A DNA stretch of 64,000 nucleotides from Peptoniphilaceae bacterium AM52-5BH (GCA_027669155.1 JAQEDR010000003.1:61747-125746); one strand, 5' to 3'; counted from the first letter of the stretch, positions 45,063 to 56,163 are shown. Made by a program: numbers and translations. Notes: generated by a model from the letters alone, not told the origin.

Positions 45063-46904
45063 TTATATATTCTTTTTTAATATTCTCATAGCCCATAGGA
45101 TGGATATGATTGAAACTCCTACGTCGCCGAAGATTGCCATCCACATGTTGGCGTGACCGAATAAGCCTAGGATTAGGATTGCGATTTTCACAAGCATTAT
45201 AAATGTTACATTTTGTTTTACTGTTGTGTTGGTAAGTCCTGCAATGTTGACTAGCTTTTCTATTTGTGAAAACTCTCCGTTTGTTATTAGGATGTCAGAT
45301 GATTCGATAGCAAGGTCAGATGCAGTTTCTCCCATAGAGATCCCAACATCGGCGTTTTTGAGAACTGGGGCATCATTTATACCGTCGCCTACGAAGACTG
45401 CCTTTTCTCCCTTTTCCTGGTAGGTCTTCATTATTCTAAGCTTCTCATCTGGCATAACTTGGGCGTAGTAGCTGTCAAGGCTAAGCTTATCTGCTGTATC
45501 CTTGACTGCAGCGAGATTATCGCCTGATACTATGGCTATTTCTTTAAATTTATCCTTAAGTTTCGCAATTGTCTCTTGGGATTTTTCCTTGATGTCATCT
45601 TCTATATAGACACTTGCGGCAAGCTTCTCGTCTACTGACAGATAAATGGCTCTTTCTTTTTTGTCATCTATCTTGAGGTATTTTGGAGAGCCAACTTTGA
45701 TAATTTTTCCATTCTTGCTCTTTGCCTTTACCCCAAGGCCCTTTTCGTTTTTAATTTCTTCAAAGAGGTCTTTCTCTTCTCTGTCAAGCTCTTTACTTAT
45801 AGCCCTACCAATAGGATGGGTGGTCATATTTTCTATATTGAAGAGAAAGTCTAAGATTTCTTCACGGTCAAAGCCTTCTTCGATTTTTATATCCTTGATC
45901 TTGAAATCTCCTGTAGTTAGGGTTCCAGTCTTGTCTGTAAGAAGGACTTCTGCCTTATCGAGGATTTCAAAATATTGGCTACCCTTAATTAGGATGCCGT
46001 TTTTGCTCGCAAGTCCCAGCCCTGACATAAAGGATAGGGGAACGGATAAAACTAGGGCACATGGGCAGGAAAGTACTAGGAAGGTTGCCGCACGAAGGAG
46101 GTAATCGGACCATGCTCCTCCCATAAATACGGGTGGTATGATGGCAAGAGCTAGGGCAAGCCCTACGACTATTGGTGTGTAGATTCTCGCAAATCGAGAG
46201 ATAAACTTCTCACTGTCAGACTTACTTGCTGCGGAATCTTCGATTAGTTCCATGATTCTAGCTGCAACAGAGTCGTCGAATTCTGTCGTAGCTTCGATTT
46301 TGATTATTCCATCTGTAACGAGGGATGAGGAAATTACTTCATCTCCTAAGTCTACTGAAACTGGCATAGACTCTCCAGTAACAGAAGATGTATCAAGACT
46401 TGCCGTCCCTTCAATTACCTTGCCGTCTACTCCGATTTTTTCTCCATCTCGGACTAGGATTATATCTCCTACTTCTATATCATCTAGATCGACTTCTTCC
46501 GTGCTGCCATCTTCATTTATCCTATTTGCCACATCTGGTACAAGGTCTAGGAGGTCTTTGATATTATCTCTTGACCTTTGGGTGGCAATGTCTTCGAAAA
46601 GTTCTCCGAAGGAATAGAAAAGCATAACAGCTACTGCCTCTACGTATTCGCCTATGATAAAGGCTGTGATTGTAGCAAGAGACATAAGGAAGTTCTCATC
46701 TAGGGCAGATCCGTGTCTTATTCCCTTAAAAGCCTTAAGTAGTACTTCCTTGGCTGATAGGATGTAAAGAATCAGGAAGGCCCATTTTCTGAAAGATCCC
46801 AAGTAGAAAAACATACTCATAATCTGGAGGAAGGCCCCCAAAAGAGCGAGGATTATGAGCTCGTTTAATCTGTCTCTGTGTTCTTTTGTGATATTCTTAA
46901 ACAT
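45063..46904 (-). CDS. P1B-type heavy-metal ATPase (zinc/cadmium efflux)
   Basis: A 613-residue P-type ATPase exporting a soft metal. It has TGES (actuator), the metal-site CPC in VLSCPCALVLSVP, DKTGTLTTGD (phosphorylated Asp), THPIG (nucleotide site) and GDGINDAPVL. The late-helix GDVGVSIISILW aspartate is typical of Zn/Cd/Pb (P1B-2) pumps rather than copper pumps. No metal-binding domain is fused at the N-terminus; instead the domain is encoded as a separate 74-residue protein just upstream. With the ArsR repressor it forms a three-gene operon with gaps of 2 bases. Probably cadA or zntA-like; I give no symbol. Confidence 0.93.
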   Translation of the reverse strand: MFKNITKEHRDRLNELIILALLGAFLQIMSMFFYLGSFRKWAFLILYILSAKEVLLKAFKGIRHGSALDENFLMSLATITAFIIGEYVEAVAVMLFYSFGELFEDIATQRSRDNIKDLLDLVPDVANRINEDGSTEEVDLDDIEVGDIILVRDGEKIGVDGKVIEGTASLDTSSVTGESMPVSVDLGDEVISSSLVTDGIIKIEATTEFDDSVAARIMELIEDSAASKSDSEKFISRFARIYTPIVVGLALALAIIPPVFMGGAWSDYLLRAATFLVLSCPCALVLSVPLSFMSGLGLASKNGILIKGSQYFEILDKAEVLLTDKTGTLTTGDFKIKDIKIEEGFDREEILDFLFNIENMTTHPIGRAISKELDREEKDLFEEIKNEKGLGVKAKSKNGKIIKVGSPKYLKIDDKKERAIYLSVDEKLAASVYIEDDIKEKSQETIAKLKDKFKEIAIVSGDNLAAVKDTADKLSLDSYYAQVMPDEKLRIMKTYQEKGEKAVFVGDGINDAPVLKNADVGISMGETASDLAIESSDILITNGEFSQIEKLVNIAGLTNTTVKQNVTFIMLVKIAILILGLFGHANMWMAIFGDVGVSIISILWAMRILKKNI

Positions 46905-46906
46905 GA

Positions 46907-47131
46907 TTATTTAGCTATAAATTGGCAGCCTGGCTCGATCCTATCAGCAATCTCGTTTGCCTTTCCTAAAATCTCATCCACATTGGCGTCATCTTCTAGT
47001 TCAATTTTGGCCTTTTCTGTAAGGAAGGATACATTAGCATCTATTACTCCATCGAGCTTTTTGATTTCTCCTTCAATCTTGTTGCCGCAGTTTGCACATT
47101 GTAGTCCTTGGATTTTAAATTTCTTTTTCAT
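46907..47131 (-). CDS. Stand-alone HMA metal-binding protein
   Basis: A 74-residue heavy-metal-associated domain with the binding motif GLQCANCGNK (CxxC) and a beta-alpha-beta-beta-alpha-beta layout. It corresponds to the N-terminal domain normally fused to zinc/cadmium ATPases and here lies two bases before the pump gene. It probably delivers metal to, or regulates, the ATPase. Confidence 0.9.
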   Translation of the reverse strand: MKKKFKIQGLQCANCGNKIEGEIKKLDGVIDANVSFLTEKAKIELEDDANVDEILGKANEIADRIEPGCQFIAK

Positions 47132-47133
47132 AA

Positions 47134-47436
47134 TTACTCCTTTATATGTTCTAGTCCTGTTTGTATAATTGTCTTAACATGATCATCTGAGAGATAATAT
47201 AGCATAGACTTTCCATCTCTCTTGCTTTTAACTAAATTAACATCCTTGAGGTATTTGAGCTGGTGGGAGATAGCGGATTGGCTCATATCTAAAGCTTGGG
47301 CTATGTCACCTACGCTCATCTTTCCAGCAAATAACCTATACATTATCCTCATCCTTGTCGAGTCGGCAAAGACCTTGAAGAGATCTGCCAAGTCGATTAA
47401 GGTAGTATCATCAATATTTTTTAACGAATCATTCAT
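47134..47436 (-). CDS. ArsR/SmtB-family metal-sensing repressor
   Basis: A ~100-residue winged-helix repressor: DLFKVFADSTRMRIMYRLF, MSVGDIAQALDMSQSAISHQLKYL and KRDGKSMLYYLSDDHVKTII with C-terminal HIKE. The last helix with D, H and H/E residues fits an alpha-5 zinc site (CzrA/SmtB type). I choose ATG 47436 behind AAAGGAG; a start further upstream (47466) would lie in the operator. It represses its own operon through the palindrome just upstream and releases on metal binding. Confidence 0.93.
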   Translation of the reverse strand: MNDSLKNIDDTTLIDLADLFKVFADSTRMRIMYRLFAGKMSVGDIAQALDMSQSAISHQLKYLKDVNLVKSKRDGKSMLYYLSDDHVKTIIQTGLEHIKE

Positions 47437-47447
47437 GTGGCTCCTTT

Positions 47448-47500
47448 CATATGAGTATATGTTCATATGAATATTATAACATATATGATAGCGATGTCAA
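47448..47500 (-). promoter_or_regulatory. Promoter and operator of the metal efflux operon
   Basis: On the minus strand TTGACA (47495-47500), 16 bases, TATAAT (47473-47478). Downstream of the -10 the inverted repeat CATATGA-8-TCATATG (47448-47469) matches the usual ArsR/SmtB operator style. Confidence 0.85.
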
Positions 47501-47639
47501 TAGGATTTTTATAAAATCCGACTCTTTCTATAGGGATTGAATTTTAGGAGAAATTTAGTATATTTATATAACGAGAATAGAATTATTTTTAAGATATTTA
47601 AGAAAGAATTAAATTAATATAAATGGGGAGAGATATAGA

Positions 47640-48005
47640 AATTATGCTAATAATCCTCTAGAGGAGCTTTGTTGTTAGAGCAAATGTGAGATATAGGATT
47701 ACCCTAATTTCTACTAGGGTTAAAGCCGAAAGCATCAGGCCCTTACTTTGCCTTACGATAAAGCCGAAACCAGACCCTTGCTTCGACCGAAGTGGAGAAG
47801 CCTCACGAGATCCCTCGACTACGCTCGGGATAAGGGTAAGCAGTACGGTCCAGATAAGAGCTGTGCGAATTAAAAAGTTTAGATATACCAATACCATGCT
47901 TAGACTTGCGATAAAGCCTATATCTACCATTCCCTTACTTCGACCGAAGTGGAGAAGTCTCTTGAGATCTCTCGACTACGCTTCGCTCCGCTCGAGATAA
48001 GGGGG
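47640..48005. repeat. REP-like repeats between arsR and uvrB
   Basis: Two hairpin copies: CCTCGACTACGCTCGGGATAAGGG near 47815 and TCTCGACTACGCTTCGCTCCGCTCGAGA near 47970, each preceded by CTTCGACCGAAGTGGAGAAG modules. Open frames across this stretch on both strands are repeat-derived; no genes called. Confidence 0.75.
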
Positions 48006-48178
48006 AATTAAAGCGTAGAAGTCTCAAAGCTAGTTACTAACTCTCTTTTGAACTCTTCGAGTTCTTGGAACTTATTTTACAAATAAGTCCCACTTATTCG
48101 ATTTTTTTCAAAAATCGAAGCCCGACAGCCCGGCACTCTGCCATTTTATTAATTTTTGTTATATATAAAGGAAGATTT

Positions 48179-50149
48179 ATGAAGTTTAATTTAAAATCAG
48201 ATTATAAACCAAGAGGCGATCAGCCTTATGCTATAGATAAATTATCGAAGGGAATCGAGGCGGGAGATCATCATCAGATTCTCCGTGGTGTAACAGGTTC
48301 TGGTAAGACCTTTACCATGGCCAATATCATCCAAAATGTCCAAAGGCCTACCCTAGTTCTTGCCCACAACAAGACCTTGGCCTATCAGCTTTTCACGGAG
48401 TTTAAGGAGTTTTTCCCGGACAATGCTGTCGAGTATTTCGTCTCCTACTATGATTATTACCAACCAGAAGCTTATGTGGCTGCTACGGATACATATATAG
48501 CCAAGGACTCTTCTATCAATGACGAGATAGATAAGATGAGGCACTCTGCGACCATGGCTTTATTTGAGAGGCGTGATGTTATAATCGTTGCCAGTGTTTC
48601 TTGTATTTACGGCTTGGGAGATCCTATCGAGTATCAGAAGCTTGTAGTATCCCTCCGTCCAGGTCAGGAGATTAGCCCGGAAGATGTCATGAGAAAGCTA
48701 ATCGATGTCCAATATGTGAGAAATGATGTGGAATTTAGCCGAGGGACTTTCAGACGTAGGGGAGATATTTTGGATGTTTTCCCAGCAGGTTTTGACCAAA
48801 AGGCTATTAGATTTGAGTTCTTCGGAGATGAAATCGACGAGATTTCGGAGTTTGATTCCCTGACAGGAAAGGTTACAGCAAGGATTAGCCACGCCTATAT
48901 TTATCCTGCCAGCCACTATGCGACATCAAGCGAGAAGACAGAAAAGGCTATTATTACTATAGAAGAAGAGCTTGAGGAAAGGTTGGCCGAGCTTAATTCA
49001 GAAAACAAGCTCCTCGAAGCCCAAAGGCTCGAGCAAAGGACCAAGTATGATATAGAGATGCTCAGAGAGATTGGTTTCTGTTCTGGAATTGAGAATTATT
49101 CGAGACACTTAAGTCAGAGACCAGCAGGCTCTAGGCCCTATACCCTAATTGACTATTTCCCAGAAGACTTTGTCCTAATGGTGGACGAGTCCCACGTTTC
49201 CATCCCTCAGGTTGGAGGAATGTATGAGGGAGACAGGTCCCGTAAGCAAAACTTGGTTGACTACGGCTTTAGGCTTCCTTCTGCCCTAGATAACAGACCA
49301 CTTAAGTTCGATGAGTTCGAGAAACTAATCAACCAGGCAGTCTATGTTTCGGCAACTCCAGGACCTTACGAGAAGGAGAAGACCCATGGCAAGATGGTCG
49401 ATCAAATTATAAGACCAACTGGCCTTTTAGATCCTTTGATAGAGGTAAGGCCAACAGCAAATCAGATAGACGACCTCATAGAAGAAGTCCATGCGACTAT
49501 TGCCAAGAAGGAAAGGGTCCTCGTTACAACCCTTACCAAGAAGATGGCAGAAGACCTTACGACCTTCCTTACGGAAAATGGAATCAAGGTCAGATACCTC
49601 CACTCTGATATTAAGACAATAGAAAGAAGTGAGATAATTAGAGAGCTCCGCTTAGGAGAGTTTGACGTGCTTGTAGGAATCAACCTCCTCCGTGAGGGAC
49701 TTGATATACCTGAAGTTTCTCTTATCACAATTCTCGATGCGGACAAAGAAGGCTTCCTCCGTTCGGAGACTTCCCTTATCCAGACTATAGGAAGGGCAGC
49801 GAGAAACTCCGAGGGTAGGGTCATCATGTATGCCGATACCATAACAGGATCTATGCGAAAGGCGATTGACGAGACAGAACGTCGTAGGTCAATCCAAGAA
49901 GAATTTAACGAAGAGCACGGCATAGTGCCAACTACAATCAAGAAAAACATAGCTGAAATCATCCAAATCACCAAGAAGAAGGAAGAAGAGGAAATTGAAG
50001 AATTCAGCAAAGACGATATAGAGACAATACTAATCAATCTGGAGGCAGAAATGTATAAGGCAGCAGAGGAGCTTGACTTCGAGCGTGCCGCAGCCCTCCG
50101 TGACCAGATCAAGTCTATGAAAGATAATTTTACAGGAGTGATTAATTGA
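48179..50149 (+). CDS. uvrB: Excinuclease ABC subunit B
   Basis: A 656-residue nucleotide excision repair helicase that verifies lesions delivered by UvrA. Walker [13 protein letters not shown], the damage-probing beta-hairpin [44 protein letters not shown] and [19 protein letters not shown] are intact, and the C-terminal UVR domain ([17 protein letters not shown]) binds UvrC. The start ATG 48179 has AAAGGAAG upstream. uvrA follows with a TTGA overlap; uvrC is not in the window. Confidence 0.97.
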   Translation: MKFNLKSDYKPRGDQPYAIDKLSKGIEAGDHHQILRGVTGSGKTFTMANIIQNVQRPTLVLAHNKTLAYQLFTEFKEFFPDNAVEYFVSYYDYYQPEAYVAATDTYIAKDSSINDEIDKMRHSATMALFERRDVIIVASVSCIYGLGDPIEYQKLVVSLRPGQEISPEDVMRKLIDVQYVRNDVEFSRGTFRRRGDILDVFPAGFDQKAIRFEFFGDEIDEISEFDSLTGKVTARISHAYIYPASHYATSSEKTEKAIITIEEELEERLAELNSENKLLEAQRLEQRTKYDIEMLREIGFCSGIENYSRHLSQRPAGSRPYTLIDYFPEDFVLMVDESHVSIPQVGGMYEGDRSRKQNLVDYGFRLPSALDNRPLKFDEFEKLINQAVYVSATPGPYEKEKTHGKMVDQIIRPTGLLDPLIEVRPTANQIDDLIEEVHATIAKKERVLVTTLTKKMAEDLTTFLTENGIKVRYLHSDIKTIERSEIIRELRLGEFDVLVGINLLREGLDIPEVSLITILDADKEGFLRSETSLIQTIGRAARNSEGRVIMYADTITGSMRKAIDETERRRSIQEEFNEEHGIVPTTIKKNIAEIIQITKKKEEEEIEEFSKDDIETILINLEAEMYKAAEELDFERAAALRDQIKSMKDNFTGVIN

Positions 50150-52953
50150 CAGAAATTAAGATAAAGGGAGCAAGAACCAACAATCTCAAAAACGTAGATA
50201 TCAATCTTCCAAGAGATAAGATGATTGTATTTACAGGCCTTTCAGGTTCGGGTAAGTCTACTCTTGCCTTCGATACCATATATGCGGAAGGACAAAGGCG
50301 TTATGTAGAAAGCCTATCTTCCTACGCTAGGCAGTTTTTGGGAAATGTAGATAAGCCAGATGTGGATTCTATTGAGGGGCTTTCTCCATCCATATCTATC
50401 GACCAGAAGACAACCAACAGAAATCCAAGATCAACTGTAGCGACTGTTACAGAAATCTATGATTATTATAGGCTCCTCTACGCTAGGATTGGAGATGCCT
50501 ACTGCCCAGTATGTGGTAGACCAATCGAGGCTCAAAGTATAGACCAGATGGTCGATAGGGTAAAGGAACTTCCAGAAAAAACGAGGATTCAAATCCTTGC
50601 TCCAGTGATCAGAGGAAAAAAGGGAAGTCACAAAAGAGCCCTAGAAAATATCCAAAAGGACGGCTATGTAAGAGTTGTAATCGACGGGGAAAAGTACGAC
50701 TTGGCAGAAGAAATTGACTTATCCAAGACCAAAAAGCATGACATCTCCGTAGTTGTAGATAGGATTGTGATCAAGGATGGAATCGATGCGAGACTTGCAG
50801 ATTCCATAGAAACAGCCCTGGGTCTTGCAGATGGCTTGGTTATTATAGATGTGATAGGGGAAGAAGAAATACTCTTATCTTCTAAGCTAGCCTGCCCAGA
50901 AGGTCACGTTTCCCTTCCAGAGATTACACCAAATATGTTCTCCTTCAACGCCCCAATAGGGATGTGTCCTGACTGTAATGGGCTTGGTTTTCATCTCCAA
51001 GTAGATAGGGACCTAGTTATACCTGACTACGACCTATCTATAAATGAAGGAGCTATTGATTCTTATGCGACTTCTACCAAGGAGAGCTATTATTATGAGA
51101 TAATTAGGGCAATTGCAGACCACTACAAGTTCTCTTATGATGAGCCAATTAAGAATGCTCCAAAACAGATGATCGAGGATATCTTAAATGGAACAGATTA
51201 CGATTTAAGTTTTGTCTTCGACAGTCATTTTTCTGGTAGGAAAAGATATACTGGACCCTTTGAAGGAGCTATAAAAAACATCTACGACCGCTACCAAAGG
51301 ACCAACTCCGATGCCCAAAAGAAAAAGTTCAGAGAATATATGTCAGAAGAAGAGTGCGATACCTGCCATGGAGATAGACTAAAGCCAGAAGTCCTTGCTA
51401 TCAAGGTCGGAGGAGTAAATATTTCTGAGCTTACGAGACTTTCTGTAGAAAAGTCCGTAGAATTTTTTGACAAACTAGAACTTTCTCCAATGAAGGCAAA
51501 GATTGCAGACCTCATAGTAAAGGAAATTAAGGCGCGACTTTCCTTCCTAAACGACGTAGGTCTAACCTACCTTACCTTAAACAGGGCAGCTGCGACCCTA
51601 TCTGGTGGGGAGAGTCAGAGAATAAGACTTGCGACTCAGATTGGATCTGGTCTTGTGGGAGTTTGCTATGTCCTTGATGAGCCTTCCATAGGCCTTCACC
51701 AGAGAGATAACGATAAGCTAATAGCAGCTCTTAGGAACCTCACAGATATAGGAAATACCCTAATCATAGTAGAACATGACGAAGATACGATGAAGGAAGC
51801 AGACTATATAGTAGATATTGGACCAAAGGCGGGAGTTCATGGTGGAGAGATTGTCGCCAAGGGAAGTCTTGACGATATAATGAATTCCAAAAAGTCTATC
51901 ACCGGAGACTATCTAGCTGGTAGGAAAAAAATCCCAGTTCCTAAAGAAAGAAGGACAAGCGATGAATATATAGAAATAAAGGGGGCTGCAGCAAATAACC
52001 TCAAAAATATCGACGTAAAAATTCCTTTGGGAGTACTTACAACAGTAACTGGAGTATCAGGCTCAGGTAAATCTTCCCTAGTAAACGAAATCCTCTACAA
52101 ACAAGCAACCAAGAAGATTAACAAGACAAAAATAAGAGCTGGTAAGCACAAGGAAATCCTAGGCCTTGATAAGATTGACAAGGTAATAGCCATAGACCAA
52201 TCCCCAATTGGAAGGACTCCAAGGTCAAATCCAGCAACCTACACCAAGGTCTTCGATGCCATTAGAGATGTATTCGCCATGACTAACGAAGCCAAGATGA
52301 AAGGCTATGATAAGGGGAGATTCTCCTTTAACGTCAAGGGAGGAAGGTGCGAGGCCTGTAAGGGAGATGGAACAATCAAAGTAGACATGATGTTCTTGCC
52401 TGATGTCTACGTCCCATGTGAAGTCTGCCACGGCAAAAGATACAACAGGGAGACCCTAGAAGTCAAATACAAGGGCAAGGACATATCAGACGTCCTCGAT
52501 ATGACTGTAGAAGAAGGAATAGAATTCTTCCAAAACCACCCTAGCATAGTGAGGAAACTCCAAACCCTCTACGATGTAGGCCTAGGTTATATCAAAATAG
52601 GCCAACCATCCACAGAACTATCCGGAGGAGAAGCCCAAAGGGTAAAACTAGCAACAGAACTTGCCAAAGTGTCCACAGGAAAAACCCTCTACATCCTAGA
52701 TGAACCAACAACAGGCCTTCACATGGCTGACGTCCACAAACTAATAGAAGTCCTAAACAGACTAGTAGACCAGAATAACACTGTAGTAGTAATAGAGCAC
52801 AACCTAGACGTAATAAAAGTCTCAGACAACCTAATAGACCTAGGTCCAGAAGGAGGAGACGGGGGAGGAACCTTAGTAGACAGCGGTACGCCAGAAAAAA
52901 TAGCGAAAAATAAAAGGTCCTATACGGGACAGTATCTTAAAAAGATTTTGTAG
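50146..52953 (+). CDS. uvrA: Excinuclease ABC subunit A
   Basis: A 935-residue damage-sensing ATPase with two ABC modules. First Walker [15 protein letters not shown], second [14 protein letters not shown]; signatures [13 protein letters not shown] and [13 protein letters not shown]; zinc fingers CPEGH...CPDCNG and [14 protein letters not shown]...CEVCHG. Length is normal. TTG 50146 overlaps the uvrB stop. Immediately after the stop begins a long repeat with a hairpin (52955-52976) that probably acts as the 3' end of the mRNA. Confidence 0.97.
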   Translation: MTEIKIKGARTNNLKNVDINLPRDKMIVFTGLSGSGKSTLAFDTIYAEGQRRYVESLSSYARQFLGNVDKPDVDSIEGLSPSISIDQKTTNRNPRSTVATVTEIYDYYRLLYARIGDAYCPVCGRPIEAQSIDQMVDRVKELPEKTRIQILAPVIRGKKGSHKRALENIQKDGYVRVVIDGEKYDLAEEIDLSKTKKHDISVVVDRIVIKDGIDARLADSIETALGLADGLVIIDVIGEEEILLSSKLACPEGHVSLPEITPNMFSFNAPIGMCPDCNGLGFHLQVDRDLVIPDYDLSINEGAIDSYATSTKESYYYEIIRAIADHYKFSYDEPIKNAPKQMIEDILNGTDYDLSFVFDSHFSGRKRYTGPFEGAIKNIYDRYQRTNSDAQKKKFREYMSEEECDTCHGDRLKPEVLAIKVGGVNISELTRLSVEKSVEFFDKLELSPMKAKIADLIVKEIKARLSFLNDVGLTYLTLNRAAATLSGGESQRIRLATQIGSGLVGVCYVLDEPSIGLHQRDNDKLIAALRNLTDIGNTLIIVEHDEDTMKEADYIVDIGPKAGVHGGEIVAKGSLDDIMNSKKSITGDYLAGRKKIPVPKERRTSDEYIEIKGAAANNLKNIDVKIPLGVLTTVTGVSGSGKSSLVNEILYKQATKKINKTKIRAGKHKEILGLDKIDKVIAIDQSPIGRTPRSNPATYTKVFDAIRDVFAMTNEAKMKGYDKGRFSFNVKGGRCEACKGDGTIKVDMMFLPDVYVPCEVCHGKRYNRETLEVKYKGKDISDVLDMTVEEGIEFFQNHPSIVRKLQTLYDVGLGYIKIGQPSTELSGGEAQRVKLATELAKVSTGKTLYILDEPTTGLHMADVHKLIEVLNRLVDQNNTVVVIEHNLDVIKVSDNLIDLGPEGGDGGGTLVDSGTPEKIAKNKRSYTGQYLKKIL

Positions 52954-53460
52954 GAGATATTTTGGCTCAAATATCTGGGACTAAAAATCTTTAAAATTAA
53001 TATATTTATATATTAGAATATGTCCTTAAGCAGGGTTGGACCCTTCGAACTTCAGGGAGACAGCTAAGGGGCGGCAGCGCTCTAAATGACGCTTGGGCAA
53101 ATTCCCCCTCCACCTTTCCCCTTGACCCCTCTTTTCAATGGGCCCGTCGGCCTTAAGAGACCACCCCCTCTGCTCCTAAAGCGGAGTGCGGAAATGGTAG
53201 ATTTGCTACGCAAATCCCTGTTGGTAGGGGGATCCCTTCGTTTTACTTGTCCTTGGGTTTAACAATGTCTAATCACCGTCTCTCTAAAAATCGATAACTC
53301 GCTAACGCTCAAACAAATCGATTTTCTTAACGAGAGACTTGATTAGACATTTCTACTCGTCCACAGGGGAAGGGAAGAGGTAAGCTTTGCTTTTGCAAAG
53401 CATATCATGTTTTTATTTTATACATTACATATTTAAAAAATTCTATTGTGGCGAAGCTAA
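52954..53460 (+). repeat. Long 3'-end repeat, copy after uvrA
   Basis: It begins at the uvrA stop with AGATATTT-6-AAATATCT then GGGACTAAAA, continues through CCCTTCGAAC, CTAAGGGGCGGCAG, CCCCCTCTGCTCCTAAAGCG, GATTTGCTACGCAAATC and a nested hairpin (53266-53349, arms TGTCTAATC and GATTAGACA). The copy at 63432 is collinear over about 430 bases; this copy has an extra ~50 bases after GGGGCGGCAGCG. Confidence 0.8.
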
Positions 53461-53559
53461 GAAAAATTATCATTATTTTTAAATAAGAATATACTAAATA
53501 CTTTAGCATATCTTATAAATAACCTTTACTGGGTATCATGTATAATCAGAGTGAGCGTT

Positions 53560-54000
53560 AAGAAAATTTATCTGTTTGAGCGAAGCGAGTTATAAATTTT
53601 TAGCGAATGATGATTAGGAATCCCCAGCTTAAAAATAAACTATAACGAAGAAATTCCACCTACAAAAAAAGATTGGCGTTAGCCAATCATCTGATTTCGC
53701 ACTCCGCCAAGGAGCAGAGGGGGTGAATGAAAAGAGGGTTCAGGGAGAAAGGTAGAGGGGGCCTCTGCCGCCCCCTTAGCTGTCTCCCTGAGGTTCGAAG
53801 GGACATCTTTATAAAAAGAAAATTTTAATTACTCAGATATATTTTTCTATAAGATTTTAATCTAAAATATTCATAATATTTAAAGAATACCTTTGCATCT
53901 CTAAAGGTTTCGAATGTTCCAACCCTGCATAAAGAAATTTTCTAATATATAGAAATACTAATCTAAATTATTTTAGTCTCAGATATTTCTAAAAATATCT
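53560..54000 (-). repeat. Long 3'-end repeat, copy after the HAD gene
   Basis: Read on the minus strand: AGATATTT/AAATATCT hairpin spanning the HAD stop codon, GAGACTAAAA, CAGGGTTGGA near 53930, CCCTTCGAACCTC (53797), GCTAAGGGGGCGGCAGAGGC and CCCCCTCTGCTCCTTGGCG. It faces the uvrA copy. A TTTGAGCGAAGCGAGTTA piece (53575) matches the loop of the nested hairpins in the other copies. Confidence 0.7.
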
Positions 54001-54816
54001 CTCCTTCCCATTTTCAATCAACCTCTCAATAGCATACCCCACCCCAGAGTTTAAGTTGGATTTAGTTATGAAGTCAGCATGGGCTTTGAGTTCTTCTACG
54101 GCATTACCCATAGCTACGGCAAAGCCTGCTTCTTCTAGCATGGGGATGTCGTTTTTTTCGTTGCCTATTGCCATGACTTCACTCATATCAAGGCCCAGTC
54201 TTTCTATCATTTGTCCTATGGCGTAGCCCTTGTTGGTGTTTTTGTTCATCACCTCTATTAGAAAGGGTGCAGTTTGTACTGGGTAGTAGTTTTCTTTTAA
54301 GGCTTTTGGCATATTTTTGATAAAGCGGCTGATCTCGCTTGCGGATCCTAGGATAAGAAATCTTCCGAAGTCTTTATCATCTGGCCAATCCTTGTAGGCC
54401 ACTTTCTTTATAGGAAGCTTGTTTATTTTAGCGTCCATTTTTGTATAGAAGTTTGGGTTTTTGTGTCTGGTGTAAAATCCCTCATCATCCATACTAGATA
54501 ATTCTAAATTATATCCTTCAAGCATCCTATCTACTAAAAGTAAGTCCTTGGGGCTTTGGTAGGTCCCAAACATTGGCTTTCTTGTGAAGTTATCGTAGAC
54601 GTAAGATCCGTTTTGACATATTGTAAAATGCCCCTTTTGGGCTAGGTCCAATTTTTCTATAAGATGGATCATACTATGGAAGGGTCTTCCGCTAACTAGG
54701 GCAATGTGAATGCCAGCTTTTTTCGCTTTTTTGATTGCTTCTTTATTCTTTTTTGTTAATCTTTTAAGTGGAGTTACTAAAGTTCCGTCCACATCAATTG
54801 TTATTAGTTTAATCAT
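53989..54816 (-). CDS. HAD-superfamily Cof-type phosphatase
   Basis: A 275-residue hydrolase of the Cof/YidA (type IIB cap) group acting on small phosphorylated metabolites. Motif I TIDVDGTLV (nucleophile and acid Asp), motif II ALVSGRP, motif III lysine in NKGYAIGQMI, motif IV GNEKNDIPML. The substrate cannot be told by sequence. Its last codons (RYF-stop) are part of the AGATATTT hairpin of the downstream repeat. Divergent from alanine dehydrogenase. Confidence 0.92.
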   Translation of the reverse strand: MIKLITIDVDGTLVTPLKRLTKKNKEAIKKAKKAGIHIALVSGRPFHSMIHLIEKLDLAQKGHFTICQNGSYVYDNFTRKPMFGTYQSPKDLLLVDRMLEGYNLELSSMDDEGFYTRHKNPNFYTKMDAKINKLPIKKVAYKDWPDDKDFGRFLILGSASEISRFIKNMPKALKENYYPVQTAPFLIEVMNKNTNKGYAIGQMIERLGLDMSEVMAIGNEKNDIPMLEEAGFAVAMGNAVEELKAHADFITKSNLNSGVGYAIERLIENGKERYF

Positions 54817-54900
54817 AAAATCATTATACTACATAAAAATTATTAATTTTGCTTGTTTTGGGTATATATTAGTAATGGTAATACAAAAGGAGGAATTGTT

Positions 54901-56013
54901 TTGATTATTGGAATACCTAAAGAATTAAAAGATCAAGAATCCAGAGTGGCTATCATTCCTGGAGCTTGTACAGAATTAACTAAATCAGGAAATAAAGTTA
55001 TTATAGAATCTGGAGCAGGCCTTGCGTCTGGAATTAGCGATGAAGATTATAAAGAAGCTGGAGCAGAAATCGTAGAAACTGCAGCAGAAGTTTGGGAAAA
55101 TGCAGATATCATCTATAAGGTTAAGGAACCTTTAAAGGAAGAATATAAATACTTTAGAGAAGGTCTTATAATCTATACTTACCTTCATCTTGCAAGTAAC
55201 CCTGAGCTTACAGATGCTCTTATTGAAAACAAGGTTACAGGAATTGGTTTTGAGACTGTTCAACTAGATAACAAACTACCACTTCTACGCCCAATGTCAG
55301 AAATCGCAGGAAGAATGGCGGTTCAAGAGGGAGCGCAATATCTTACAAAACCAAAAGGTGGACGTGGAATCCTACTTCAAGGTGTGCCAGGAGTTAGACC
55401 TGCCAACGTTGTAATCGTAGGTGCTGGTACTGTAGGAACAGCTGCAACAAGGATAGCAGTAGGTATGGGAGCAAGAGTTACAGTTCTAGATGTAAATATC
55501 GAGGCCCTAACTCAACTCCACAACATCTTCCCAGATAAGATTGAAACACTCTATTCTAACCCACTAAATATCGAAGATGCAGTTAAAAACGCAGACCTTG
55601 TAATTTCTACTGTCCTAATCCCAGGTGCTCGTGCGCCACAACTTATCAAAGAAGATATGATTAAACAAATGAAGGAAGGATCTGTAATAGTGGACGTTGC
55701 AATAGACCAAGGTGGTTCAACTGACCTAACAAAGGGCAGACCAACAAGCCACACTAATCCAACATTTATTGAACACGGCGTAATCCACTACGCAGTTGCC
55801 AACATCCCAGGTGCAGTAGCGATGACATCAACCTATGCCCTATCAAATGCAACTACAAAATATGCAAAGGCCCTAGCAGATCTTGGATTAAAGGGAGCAT
55901 GCGAGAGATTCCCAGAGCTAATCAAGGGAATCAATACCTATGAGGGTAAAGTAACATACGAACCTGTAGCTGAGGCTAACGATAAGGAATATGTAGAGCT
56001 TAATATTGAGTAA
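54901..56013 (+). CDS. ald: Alanine dehydrogenase
   Basis: A 370-residue NAD-dependent enzyme interconverting alanine with pyruvate and ammonia, both end products of the purine pathway encoded at 13.6-31 kb. Family segments: IIGIPKELKDQESRVAIIPG, KVKEPLKEEYKYFREGL, YTYLHLAS, MSEIAGRMAVQEGAQYL, the NAD site VVIVGAGTVGTAATRIAVG, and DVAIDQGGSTDLTKGRPTSH. The start is TTG 54901 with a perfect AAAGGAGG seven bases upstream; an in-frame ATG at 54853 is in the promoter area. Confidence 0.95.
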   Translation: MIIGIPKELKDQESRVAIIPGACTELTKSGNKVIIESGAGLASGISDEDYKEAGAEIVETAAEVWENADIIYKVKEPLKEEYKYFREGLIIYTYLHLASNPELTDALIENKVTGIGFETVQLDNKLPLLRPMSEIAGRMAVQEGAQYLTKPKGGRGILLQGVPGVRPANVVIVGAGTVGTAATRIAVGMGARVTVLDVNIEALTQLHNIFPDKIETLYSNPLNIEDAVKNADLVISTVLIPGARAPQLIKEDMIKQMKEGSVIVDVAIDQGGSTDLTKGRPTSHTNPTFIEHGVIHYAVANIPGAVAMTSTYALSNATTKYAKALADLGLKGACERFPELIKGINTYEGKVTYEPVAEANDKEYVELNIE

Positions 56014-56020
56014 GATTAAG

Positions 56021-56041
56021 AGATATATTTTCTTAATATCT
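56021..56041 (+). terminator. Stop-proximal hairpin of ald
   Basis: AGATAT/ATATCT followed by GAAACTAAAT, 7 bases after the stop. It is the same motif that opens the long repeats after uvrA, the HAD gene and trkH, but without the rest of the repeat. Confidence 0.5.
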
Positions 56042-56126
56042 GAAACTAAATTTATATAATATATAAAATAATTATATAAGATAAATCGAATATGCTTTTA
56101 TCTCTTCAAAAGCTATGGAGAGAGTC

Positions 56127-56163
56127 AAGGGAGCTAGTGCTTAGAGTGCTAGTCCCCTTTTTA
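56127..56163 (+). terminator. Intrinsic terminator downstream of ald
   Basis: AAGGG...CCCTT outer stem with inner GCTAG/CTAG(T) pairs, followed by TTTTTAT. Confidence 0.7.

Noticed and set aside
47658..48000. Open frames on both strands before uvrB
   Set aside because: They run through REP-like hairpins and lack start signals.
53890..53930. tRNA-like GGTTTCGAATGTTCC
   Set aside because: No acceptor, D or anticodon arms can be folded around it; it is part of the long repeat.
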